Shown: positions 1 to 5,797, counted from the first letter of the stretch. The stretch is 18,035 nucleotides of DNA from an uncultured Candidatus Melainabacteria bacterium (GCA_937898445.1 CALEJY010000097.1:1-18035), one strand, 5' to 3'. The notes: a model not told the origin generated them from the letters alone. Made by a program: numbers and translations.

Positions 1-170
1 ACATAAGCATCATCTGTTGATTGGTAAATCAAAGCATCATGAATAATATATGCTGCTGCGGCTGCAATTACTGCACCAATACCGATTACGATAAATCTTT
101 TGAACGGTTTGTGTTCTTTTTTTACTTCTTCTTGTTGAGTTTCTTCAACATTCTTATTCTGTTCTTCCAT
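1..170 (-). CDS. EmrA/HlyD-family membrane fusion protein, N-terminal part (cut by window edge)
   Basis: Only the first 56 codons are present; the gene runs off the left edge. The start ATG is at 170, 26 bp after the stop of the MarR gene, so the two look co-transcribed. The protein begins with a short charged cytoplasmic tail rich in Glu, Gln and Lys (residues 1-24). One membrane helix follows (about 26-43, with an AAAAAY run), then YQSTDDAYV. The TDDAYV motif just after the membrane helix is characteristic of EmrA/HlyD periplasmic adaptors, which link an inner-membrane pump (usually the MFS protein EmrB) to an outer-membrane channel. The divergent OprM-like gene is a plausible partner channel. 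The pump gene would be expected just outside the window. The family call rests on 56 residues, but helix plus motif is quite specific. Confidence 0.75.
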   Translation of the reverse strand, partial: MEEQNKNVEETQQEEVKKEHKPFKRFIVIGIGAVIAAAAAYIIHDALIYQSTDDAY

Positions 171-196
171 TTTCTACCTCATTATTTCCTAATTAA

Positions 197-664
197 TTAT
201 ATATTCGTTTCTACAACCTTTTCAAGTTCAAATCTAAACTCTTTCAAAATAGCTTGAACTCTTTGTACATCTTCAGGCGGAATCCTTTTTGTAACCCCAC
301 CAAGATATGTTCTAATTTTATTATTAATACTGTCTAACTCTTGTAAACCACCTTCAGTAATTCCCATTTTCTTAACTAATCTGTTGTTTTTAGTATCAAT
401 AAATCGTGTAATAAATCCTTTTTGTTCCAATTCGTTTAAAATTCTACCGGTATTCGCTCTATCTTTTAGAATAAGTTTTGCTAAATCTCTCTGACAAATT
501 CCAACATTTACAGAAACAGTATCAAGTGTAATATATTCATCTAATGAAACATTAATATCAAGTTTATTGAAAAGTTGGTTCGTCAACATCTTCATCATTC
601 TTGAAGTTTGTTCAAGCTCGTAATGTATGCTGTCTGTATAATGCACAATATCAATATCTGCCAC
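197..664 (-). CDS. MarR-family transcriptional regulator
   Basis: This is a 155-residue protein, the usual MarR length. It has an all-helical N-terminal dimerisation part (residues 1-50). The winged helix-turn-helix lies at about 58-102, with RDLAKLILKDRANTGRILNEL as the helix-turn-helix and the wing following at DTKNNR (90-95). A C-terminal helical segment ends at residue 155. MarR proteins are dimeric DNA-binding repressors, often of efflux genes next to them and often released by small phenolic or toxic ligands. Here the gene precedes an EmrA-type adaptor in the same direction, the classical marR-emrA order, and is divergent from an outer-membrane channel gene. It therefore probably controls this export set and itself. 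A palindrome in the upstream spacer is a candidate site. The ligand cannot be read from sequence. Confidence 0.85.
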   Translation of the reverse strand: MADIDIVHYTDSIHYELEQTSRMMKMLTNQLFNKLDINVSLDEYITLDTVSVNVGICQRDLAKLILKDRANTGRILNELEQKGFITRFIDTKNNRLVKKMGITEGGLQELDSINNKIRTYLGGVTKRIPPEDVQRVQAILKEFRFELEKVVETNI

Positions 665-707
665 GAAATTTTCCTTGTTTTTTAATTTGTTTTATTATTT
701 TAATTTA

Positions 708-739
708 TGTTGTAAAAAAAATATGTTGCATTTACAACA
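708..739. promoter_or_regulatory. Candidate MarR operator in the divergent spacer
   Basis: A 9-bp inverted repeat, TGTTGTAAA (708-716) and TTTACAACA (731-739), surrounds a nested smaller palindrome, TGTTG-N6-CAACA (724-739). The spacing of the arms (23 bp from start to start, about two helical turns) and the TTG...CAA core suit a dimeric winged-helix regulator. It lies 44 bp upstream of the marR start and in front of the outer-membrane channel gene. TTTACA (731-736) and TTGCAT (726-731) inside it could be -35 elements for the plus strand, so binding could block transcription. The site is inferred from symmetry and position only. Confidence 0.35.
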
Positions 740-789
740 ATATTATGCTAACATATTGATATAAAAAATGCAAGTACATTTTTTTAAAA

Positions 790-896
790 GTGAATAGTGA
801 AAAGTGAATGGTGAATAGTTCTTTTCATTCGCTTTGATCAAATAAAATTTTTTGTACGATAGCACCTATATGCACCACTCACTAATCACTATTCAC
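790..896. repeat. Inverted pair of GTGAATAGTGA-type repeats
   Basis: The 24-bp arm at 790-813 and the reverse complement of 873-896 match at 21 of 24 positions and enclose 59 bp. The arms consist of near-tandem GTGAAT/GTGAAA/GTGAGT hexamer-like units. They belong to the same family as copies near 2834-2870, 5492-5576 and 9571-9607. This pair lies between the marR-side promoter region and the channel gene, so it would be in the channel gene's 5' leader or promoter zone. Confidence 0.6.
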
Positions 897-947
897 AACT
901 CACCAAATCAAAAAAGAAATAAGTAATAATAAGGACTATAGACCAAT

Positions 948-2360
948 ATGAAAAAGATTATAACAACAGCATTATTAATGAGCATGTTAAGCATGACAAT
1001 CATGCCTGCCGTTGCGGTTACAGAAAAAAGTTCCGCTACCCCAAAACAATTCAAAAGTATGGTTTCTAAAAACAAAAAAACTCAACAATCAGATGATTAC
1101 AAATTTAATTATGTAAATATGAATTGGTGGGGAAATTTTAACGACGATTTGTTAAACGGATATATTGAAAAAGCTATTTTGAATAACTACGATCTTAAAA
1201 TGGCAACAATCAATGTTGAAGAATATTACCAAAACGTAAAACTTCAATTTGCAAACGAATTGCCTAGTGTAGTTGGCGGTTTTGGACCTGGTGTATATAA
1301 AGCTCCAGGCATGACAAATACAAAAGCAGCTTTTGGTTTACCTATTATTGTTCAATATGAAGCTGATATTTTCTTGAAAAACCACAATAAAACAAAATCT
1401 GTAAAAAAACTTTATGAAGGATCAAAACTTGATGAACGTGCAGCATACATTTCTGTAGCATCTGCAGTCGGTTCAACTTATTTTAATATAATTAACCTTG
1501 ATAAAATGATTTCACTACAAGAACAAATCGTTAATATCAGACAAGAAATTTACAACCTTATGCTTATGCGTAACAAAGAAGGTTTAACTTCTACTGCCGA
1601 CACTGTAAAAGCTAACAAAGCTCTTGTTGCAGGTCAAACAGATTTGATTGAATTGAAAAAGAACAGAGAAAAAATGCTTAACCAGATGTGTGTTTTGATT
1701 GGTGAAAGCCCAGAAAATGCAAATTCAATCAAGAGAAATTCTTTGGATAGCATAAATTATCAACTTGCAATTCCATCAGAAATTCCATCAGAAATTATTA
1801 CTCAAAGACCTGACTATATGAAAGCTGAATTAATGGTTGAAAAAGCAGGTATTGATGTAAAAGTTGCAAAAAAAGAATTTTTACCGTCAATTAATATCTT
1901 AGGTGGTGCATTATTCAATGCCGGTGATATCGGAAGTTTATTCACTACTAAAAATATGCTTTTAGGTGTTGGCGGTGGTTTGATGACACCGTTATTTCAA
2001 GGTGGATCATTGGTTGCAAACTTGAGATTGAAAAAAGCAACTTATGAAAGAATTTTGCAAGATTACTACAAAACAAACTTGACAGCTATTCAAGAGGTTA
2101 ATGATGCACTTGTTGCCTCAAGATTAGACAAAGACAAAATGACCCAAACAACAAAACAATATAATTTGGAAAAATCTGATTACAAGTACAATGAGAAAAA
2201 ATTCAATCAAGGAACAATCTCAAAACTTGATTTAATCCAGTATCAAGAAAACTTGTTAACAATAGAAAAACTTGTAGCTCAACAAAAAGTTGAATGTATG
2301 ACAGATGCAATTAGTTTATACAAAGCTACAGGTAGCAAACCGTATGACTACGTAAACTAG
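948..2360 (+). CDS. Outer-membrane efflux channel, OprM/NodT (TolC-like) family
   Basis: This 470-residue protein has a cleavable signal peptide (MKKIITTALLMSM..., probable cut after AVA at about residue 23). The mature part has the two-fold outer-membrane efflux protein layout. An early W..FND..L...I..A..NNYDLK segment (about 60-85) is followed by long heptad-rich helices. The second repeat contains QRPDYMKAE and then KKEFLPSINILGG, matching the RPD...AE...A...FP signature of this family. There is no lipobox cysteine, unlike many OprM proteins. Such trimers form the outer-membrane exit duct of tripartite drug exporters. The divergent marR and emrA-like genes suggest it completes an EmrAB-TolC-type system. 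The start is preceded by a weak AGGA about 13 nt away. IPSE is duplicated in tandem (12-bp repeat near 1769-1795). A clear terminator follows. Confidence 0.85.
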   Translation: MKKIITTALLMSMLSMTIMPAVAVTEKSSATPKQFKSMVSKNKKTQQSDDYKFNYVNMNWWGNFNDDLLNGYIEKAILNNYDLKMATINVEEYYQNVKLQFANELPSVVGGFGPGVYKAPGMTNTKAAFGLPIIVQYEADIFLKNHNKTKSVKKLYEGSKLDERAAYISVASAVGSTYFNIINLDKMISLQEQIVNIRQEIYNLMLMRNKEGLTSTADTVKANKALVAGQTDLIELKKNREKMLNQMCVLIGESPENANSIKRNSLDSINYQLAIPSEIPSEIITQRPDYMKAELMVEKAGIDVKVAKKEFLPSINILGGALFNAGDIGSLFTTKNMLLGVGGGLMTPLFQGGSLVANLRLKKATYERILQDYYKTNLTAIQEVNDALVASRLDKDKMTQTTKQYNLEKSDYKYNEKKFNQGTISKLDLIQYQENLLTIEKLVAQQKVECMTDAISLYKATGSKPYDYVN

Positions 2361-2417
2361 TATTTAATAAATCACATATAATCATCACCTCTTTACTTTA
2401 AATTTTTAAAGTAATGT

Positions 2418-2449
2418 GCCGGCAAGTCTCACTAATTGCCGGCTTTTTA
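2418..2449 (+). terminator. Rho-independent terminator of the outer-membrane channel gene
   Basis: A perfect 8-bp stem, GCCGGCAA (2418-2425) with TTGCCGGC (2436-2443), has a 10-nt loop and is followed by TTTTTA. It lies 58 bp after the channel gene stop. Confidence 0.85.
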
Positions 2450-2469
2450 TTATGTAAATTCTTTAAAAT

Positions 2470-2576
2470 TTATTTTTCAATCAGTGAAAAGTCTTTTGGT
2501 AACTCTTTTTCTACTTTTTTAAATAACTCTGAAATTGGTATCCCTAACAAGTGTGCAATTGTCTGTGTTGGAAAAA
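2470..2576 (-). pseudogene. Possible remnant of a small helix-turn-helix (XRE-like) gene, C-terminal end only
   Basis: Read on the minus strand, this stretch encodes about 35 residues ending in a TAA at 2470. They include TIAHLLGIPISELFKKVE, followed by KELPKDFSLIEK. LGIPISELF resembles the last helix of XRE/Cro-type DNA-binding domains. The frame has no start and runs upstream straight into the hairpin at 2577-2602, where a composite repeat begins. This would fit a regulator gene broken by a repeat insertion. It is short and in AT-rich DNA, so a chance frame is possible; this is a weak call. Confidence 0.25.
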
Positions 2577-2873
2577 CTTTCTCTCTCTTGGGAGAGAGAA
2601 AGCGTTCGATTGAAACGAGTTACGCATGCGAGAGAGGGTTAAGTCATGAATTGATAAATTTTGAACCCTCTCCCGAATTTCTAAGTTCGTCACAACTCAC
2701 TAAGAAATTCAACCCTCAGCACAAAGTACAGACAGGGTCACACGCATCGCCTCAGCTCTGCGGTTCCCTTTGTCTCACAGAGAGAGAGGGTAATAGAACA
2801 AGTGTTGGTGCTATGAAAGAAGGTAGTTTTTCTGATAAGGTCTTTTCACGTTTCACTTCTCACTTTTCACTAA
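2577..2873 (-). repeat. Composite interspersed repeat, GC-richer than its surroundings
   Basis: The parts in order are: a perfect 11-bp hairpin (CTTTCTCTCTC, loop TTGG, GAGAGAGAAAG at 2577-2602); an ACCCTCTC...GAGAGGGT-bounded element at 2664-2793; and a 37-bp GTGAA-rich unit at 2834-2870 (minus orientation). The block at 2731-2793 matches the reverse complement of 9618-9679 with only about three differences. The 37-bp unit matches 5492-5528 at 36 of 37 positions. The same parts in the same order recur around 9571-9743 in the opposite orientation. A 178-codon open frame across this stretch is made of repeat sequence, so I do not count it as a gene. No transposase is present. Confidence 0.75.
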
Positions 2874-2991
2874 GAAAAGCCGGTGCGGCTAGTAATTTTC
2901 ATGGTTGTTTTGGAAAAATCTTGAATGACAATTGGCAAATGACGTATTAAAATTAGCAGATTATATCTCGTCACGACATAAAAGCATGGGG

Positions 2992-3019
2992 TTGAAATTT
3001 ATAAAAAAAGAGTTATAAT
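2992..3019 (+). promoter_or_regulatory. Strong sigma-70 promoter for the antisense RNA
   Basis: TTGAAA (2992-2997), a 16-bp spacer and TATAAT (3014-3019) give 11 of 12 consensus bases. No protein gene lies downstream on this strand before the oppositely oriented peptide gene at 3065-3139. The predicted transcript would start near 3026 and run antisense to that gene. Confidence 0.6.
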
Positions 3020-3025
3020 AAAGAT

Positions 3026-3121
3026 AAGGGCGTGCGGATTGCAGTTCCGCACTTTAAAAGCCCACTATTTGTTGAATTTAAGCGCTATGATTATCAAAAA
3101 GATAAGCCATAGTGCTTTTTC
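3026..3121 (+). ncRNA. Candidate antisense (antitoxin-like) RNA
   Basis: The predicted start is about 7 nt after the TATAAT at 3014-3019. The RNA would begin with a perfect 7-bp hairpin (GTGCGGA 3032-3038, TCCGCAC 3046-3052). It would end at a long hairpin made of AAGCGCTATG (3080-3089) with CATAGTGCTT (3108-3117, one G-U pair) and an inner TTATC-AAAAA-GATAA, followed by more T. That gives roughly 95 nt. It would be fully complementary to the 3' part of the peptide gene and to its 3' untranslated end. Read-through to about 3215 would instead give a roughly 190-nt RNA closed by AAGGG/CCCTT and AAGCCC/GGGCTT pairing. Both ends are predictions. The match to an antitoxin RNA is by layout only. 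Confidence 0.45.
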
Positions 3122-3139
3122 AGTAATGCTGACTATCAA
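3065..3139 (-). CDS. 24-residue hydrophobic peptide, candidate type I toxin
   Basis: Translation from TTG at 3139 gives a 24-residue peptide. It has a short polar N-terminus (MIVSIT), a hydrophobic helix core EKALWLIFLIIIAL, and a basic tail KFNK before TAG. The start is supported by an unusually complete Shine-Dalgarno site 8 nt upstream, and the gene has its own perfect-consensus promoter about 105 nt before the start. Size, one membrane helix and a charged tail are typical of type I toxins (such as Fst, Ibs, TisB and Firmicutes holin-like toxins), which damage the inner membrane. In those systems a small antisense RNA blocks translation, and such an RNA is predicted here. I do not recognise the peptide as a named family. 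A leader peptide or a chance frame is possible, although chance poorly explains the signal quality. Confidence 0.5.
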   Translation of the reverse strand: MIVSITEKALWLIFLIIIALKFNK

Positions 3140-3143
3140 CTTT

Positions 3144-3154
3144 ATCACCTCCTT
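3144..3154 (-). promoter_or_regulatory. Full-length Shine-Dalgarno site of the small peptide gene
   Basis: On the minus strand this reads AAGGAGGTGAT, complementary over 11 nt to the usual 16S rRNA 3' end. It ends its AGGAGG core 8 nt before the TTG start at 3139. In the predicted mRNA its GGAG/CAGAA part can pair with CTCC/TTCTG at about 3187-3198, so it could be hidden in a stem. Confidence 0.65.
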
Positions 3155-3220
3155 CTGCGTTTGTACCGATTTTTAGTCTGTCCGCCAGAAGTGGAGAAAT
3201 TTAGGGCTTACCCTTTTATT

Positions 3221-3249
3221 ATTATATAATTTCAAATTAATTATGTCAA
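3221..3249 (-). promoter_or_regulatory. Perfect-consensus sigma-70 promoter
   Basis: On the minus strand TTGACA (3249-3244), exactly 17 bp and TATAAT (3226-3221) match the consensus at all 12 positions with ideal spacing. Transcription should start near 3214. The promoter lies just after the stop of the amino-acid-binding lipoprotein gene and reads away from it into the small peptide locus, so it is not that gene's promoter. Confidence 0.75.
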
Positions 3250-3265
3250 TATTATTAAATTATTG

Positions 3266-4042
3266 CTACTTAATTTTCCATTTTTCTTGAAGTCGGTTTA
3301 ATCTGCCTGTGCTTTGAAGACTTTCGACTATATAATTAACTTTATTGGTAAAATTTATTGAGGCATCGTCTTTTCTGAAAACTACTGCATAAGGTTCTTT
3401 TGAGTATCTTTTTGGTAAAAGTTTTACGGATTTGTCGTTGGTTGAAAAGCCCAAAAGAACTGTGTCATCTGCTACTATACCATCTGCTTTGCCAGCTTTT
3501 AAAGCATTGTAAGCATCGTGGTATGTTTTGTAACCGATTACAGTTACTTCTGGTACATTTGAGCGCAAATTCTTTTCGCTTGTTGAACCAAATACAATAA
3601 TAAGTTTTTTGCCCGTAAAATCTCGCAAAGAAGTAGCTTTACTTGAGCTTCTTACCAAAATCGCTTGTCCTGCCATATAATAAGGAGAAGAAAAGTTTAA
3701 AAACTGTTGTCTTTGTGGGGTTATAGACATTGTTGCAATCAAACAGTCGACTTCACCGGAATTAAGTTTCATAATTCTGTTAGATGCGGTTACCGGAACA
3801 AATTCAACTTTTTTTTCATCGCCTAAAATCCCTTTTGCGATTAATCTTGCCAAATCTGCATCATATCCGATAGTAAAACCGTCTTTATCCTTAAAACCGA
3901 ATGGCGGAGCATCGTTTCTAATTCCGACAATCAATCTGTCACGTTGAGTAATTGTTGTCAAATCGTCATTTATAGCGGATTTTTTTCCACAACCGCAACA
4001 AACCAAACACAAAAATAATAATGCTAAAACTATCTTCTTCAT
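3266..4042 (-). CDS. Amino-acid ABC transporter substrate-binding lipoprotein (SBP family 3)
   Basis: This 258-residue protein starts with a lipoprotein signal (MKKIVLALLFLCLVCCGCG; lipidated Cys is probably 16 or 18). The mature part is a family 3 solute-binding protein. RDRLIVGIRNDAPPFGF opens lobe 1, followed by GYDADLARLIAKGIL (59-73). The binding signature TMSITPQRQQFLNFSSPYY (104-122) includes Arg111, which in this family normally holds the ligand carboxylate. Lobe 2 contains GSTSEKNL and ADGIVADD. It should bind a polar amino acid at the cell surface and hand it to an ABC permease. No permease or ATPase gene is adjacent, so it is an orphan here and the substrate cannot be named. The family call is firm. 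Confidence 0.88.
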   Translation of the reverse strand: MKKIVLALLFLCLVCCGCGKKSAINDDLTTITQRDRLIVGIRNDAPPFGFKDKDGFTIGYDADLARLIAKGILGDEKKVEFVPVTASNRIMKLNSGEVDCLIATMSITPQRQQFLNFSSPYYMAGQAILVRSSSKATSLRDFTGKKLIIVFGSTSEKNLRSNVPEVTVIGYKTYHDAYNALKAGKADGIVADDTVLLGFSTNDKSVKLLPKRYSKEPYAVVFRKDDASINFTNKVNYIVESLQSTGRLNRLQEKWKIK

Positions 4043-4150
4043 AATTATTTACTTTACTATAAAATTTTATGTGGTGCAATGTTTAAAAATAGCAAAAAAT
4101 TTTTTCAGGAGTTTTTAATAAGCAAGCACAATTTTTAAGGAGAATAAAAT

Positions 4151-4789
4151 ATGAAGGTAAATAATGTTCAAAATAACAACACAAATTTTGGTATGGCATT
4201 AAAAATTAATCCAAAACTAAAACCACAATTGTTAAAGGCAAATTCTTCAACAATTGAACGATTACAAAAAATTGGAAAAGAAGTTGAAAACGTAAAACTA
4301 TATGATGTTTGTTATGAAAATGATATTTATACTCCGGCAGTTAGGTATGTTGATAAAAATGATGGCAAAAATTATTTTGCAGAAATGAAAAGACAAGAAG
4401 GACTTTTAGGAAAACCATATACAATTACATGTGGTGACGATACTTATCAAGGGTATAATCCGAAACATCCACCAATATTTGAAACTTTGTACAAAGATAA
4501 AGCTGATGAAAAATATAAACAATATGCAAGTTTGCCAAGTGTTCATGAACAAGCTGCAGAATTGAGCAAAATATTAGAAAAACGAGATTTAATGTTTCAA
4601 AGAGAGTATGAAGCTGAAAAACAAGCAAAATTAGTTAAAGAAAACCAAATTAAAGAACAAAATACCAAACAAGAAATGGCGGTAGATAATTTATTATCTC
4701 AATATCAACATGAATTTGAGCAACCCCCCCAAAAAACTGGTTTTTGGGAAGGCATAGCAAATAAATTTACTTCGCTTCTTTCAAGATAA
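4151..4789 (+). CDS. Hypothetical protein with lineage-type NNNTNFGM N-terminus
   Basis: This 212-residue soluble protein has a good ribosome-binding site (AAGGAG, 8 nt before the ATG). The N-terminus MKVNNVQNNNTNFGMALKI has an Asn-rich stretch ending in NFG, a start I associate from memory with many Gastranaerophilales proteins of unknown function; it is not a signal peptide. A middle domain (about 60-110) has a KNYFAEMKRQEGLLG segment and several aromatics. A Lys/Glu/Gln-rich helix, probably a coiled coil, spans about 130-185. The short amphipathic tail is GFWEGIANKFTSLLSR. A C7A6 homopolymer tract (4724-4736) sits just before the tail. The last 23 bp overlap the end of the convergent gene at 4767-5438. 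I do not recognise a function. Confidence 0.75.
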   Translation: MKVNNVQNNNTNFGMALKINPKLKPQLLKANSSTIERLQKIGKEVENVKLYDVCYENDIYTPAVRYVDKNDGKNYFAEMKRQEGLLGKPYTITCGDDTYQGYNPKHPPIFETLYKDKADEKYKQYASLPSVHEQAAELSKILEKRDLMFQREYEAEKQAKLVKENQIKEQNTKQEMAVDNLLSQYQHEFEQPPQKTGFWEGIANKFTSLLSR

Positions 4790-5438
4790 CTATTGTTTCT
4801 TCAATCTCGGTTTTTAAATAATCCAATTGTTGATTGATGGTATTTTCGTTATACAAGTAGCCGGCTCCTGTATATGCAAGGTAAGGCTTATATTGTTCGG
4901 CTTCTTGCCTTAATGTTGCAACGGCTTTTGAGTGGTTGCTTAATTCTTGTAGTTTTTTGAAAGAAATAAAATTAATTTCCGGTTTTCCTTCGTATTCATT
5001 TTGCATATATTCTACGGTTTGAGTGAAGAAAAATACTTTTGCGTTGAATTTTTGCACATCAAGTTTTTTTTCAATGCACAACAAAAGATTTTCCAATTGT
5101 GGAATAACGTCGGCGTTTAATTCGTTTACGTACGGAGATCTTTTATCCTCTTTCAAAATAATATTGACAAAAGCAGGATTATCTCGAGGAACAGGTTTGA
5201 TTTCTTGGGAAGAATTGAAGTTTTTTGATTCTTCATACATTGGTTTTGTTTTTTGAGGTTCAGAAGTTTTGAAGTTTTTAGAAACGTCAGGTAAAGTTCC
5301 GACATAACCTTTTCCATCCGGCTGAACTTCGACTTTTGAGGTGTCGACTTTAGGAGTGTCTTTTTTCTTCCATCCCCAAGCAAAACAACTGGAACTTGTT
5401 AGTGTTATAGCGATTAATAAAACAAAAAACTTCTTCAT
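4767..5438 (-). CDS. Exported hypothetical protein, about 223 residues
   Basis: The protein begins MKKFFVLLIAITLTSSSCFAWG, a signal peptide with a probable signal peptidase I cut after CFA. A Lys/Pro-rich low-complexity linker follows (about 22-85, with several PK, VQP and KPVP pieces). The C-terminal part (about 90-223) is helical, with PQLENLLLCIEKKL and DYLKTEIEETIVILKEAK at the end. It is probably periplasmic. I chose the ATG at 5438 because it starts the signal peptide. An in-frame ATG nine codons earlier (5465) would place NNHYNHG before the signal. Neither has a Shine-Dalgarno site, but TATAAT lies 6 nt before 5438, suggesting a leaderless message. The 3' end overlaps the convergent gene by 23 bp. 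No family recognised. Confidence 0.7.
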   Translation of the reverse strand: MKKFFVLLIAITLTSSSCFAWGWKKKDTPKVDTSKVEVQPDGKGYVGTLPDVSKNFKTSEPQKTKPMYEESKNFNSSQEIKPVPRDNPAFVNIILKEDKRSPYVNELNADVIPQLENLLLCIEKKLDVQKFNAKVFFFTQTVEYMQNEYEGKPEINFISFKKLQELSNHSKAVATLRQEAEQYKPYLAYTGAGYLYNENTINQQLDYLKTEIEETIVILKEAK

Positions 5439-5444
5439 ACCATG

Positions 5445-5450
5445 ATTATA
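5445..5450 (-). promoter_or_regulatory. -10 box placed 6 nt before an ATG (leaderless-type promoter)
   Basis: TATAAT on the minus strand at 5450-5445 is followed by CATGGT and then the ATG at 5438, so the first transcribed base would be at or next to the start codon. The -35 region is poor (ATGATT or GATGAT). Confidence 0.35.
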
Positions 5451-5491
5451 ATGATTATTAAACAAAAATCATCGTTTATTTAATTGAGTAG

Positions 5492-5757
5492 GTGAAAAGT
5501 GAGAAGTGAAACGTGAAAAGACCGTATCGTTAAGAAGAAGTGAATGGTGAGTGGTGAATAGTGAGTAGACCTTATCAAAAATGTGGGAGAGGGTTCTTCT
5601 TTACCAACACTCAAACCAACATTGATAGACCCTGAATTAAATTCAGGGTGACTATAATTTAAGTCCTCCCTAACGAGGGAGGATTTAGGTGGGTGCTAAT
5701 CTATTAACGAAAATGGTGATATGAAAAGAAACCGTTTTAGTAATAAGGTCTTTTCAC
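5492..5757. repeat. Repeat cluster: GTGAA units, palindrome and hairpin repeat
   Basis: This fills the gene-free stretch 5466-5797. It holds two tandem 37-bp GTGAA-rich units (5492-5528 and 5540-5576), each ending AGACCKTATC. A GGGAGAGGGTT end of the ACCCTCTC element lies at 5584-5595. A perfect palindrome, ACCCTGAATT-A-AATTCAGGGT, lies at 5629-5649. A hairpin TCCTCCCT/AGGGAGGA at 5664-5683 is followed by TTTAGGTGGGTGCTA (third repeat family). A unit at 5713-5757 with ATAAGGTCTTTTCAC parallels 2807-2850. I see no gene in it. Confidence 0.65.
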
Positions 5758-5797
5758 TAAAATCAAAAAATAGGTCGATGTTCCTATCTTAACAACA

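Noticed and set aside
21..257. 78-codon plus-strand frame rich in Phe and Leu
   Set aside because: It lies opposite the EmrA-like N-terminus and the end of marR, both of which have recognisable protein motifs.
2414..2950. 178-codon open frame on the plus strand
   Set aside because: It starts inside the terminator hairpin of the channel gene and is built from interspersed repeat sequence (2577-2873), with no domain and no ribosome-binding site.
2902..3017. Plus-strand fragment reading QLANDVLKLADYISSRHKSMGLKFIKKEL before a stop, as a possible gene remnant
   Set aside because: Only about 30 codons with a stop just upstream, in AT-rich DNA, and it overlaps the antisense promoter; chance is likely and no family is recognised.
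3026..3215. Plus-strand structured RNA as 6S RNA, SRP RNA or tmRNA
   Set aside because: The length and closed ends resemble 6S RNA, but I could not find its central bubble pattern. The SRP GGAAGGAAGCA-type and tmRNA tRNA-like motifs are also absent. The antisense pairing with a peptide gene explains more.
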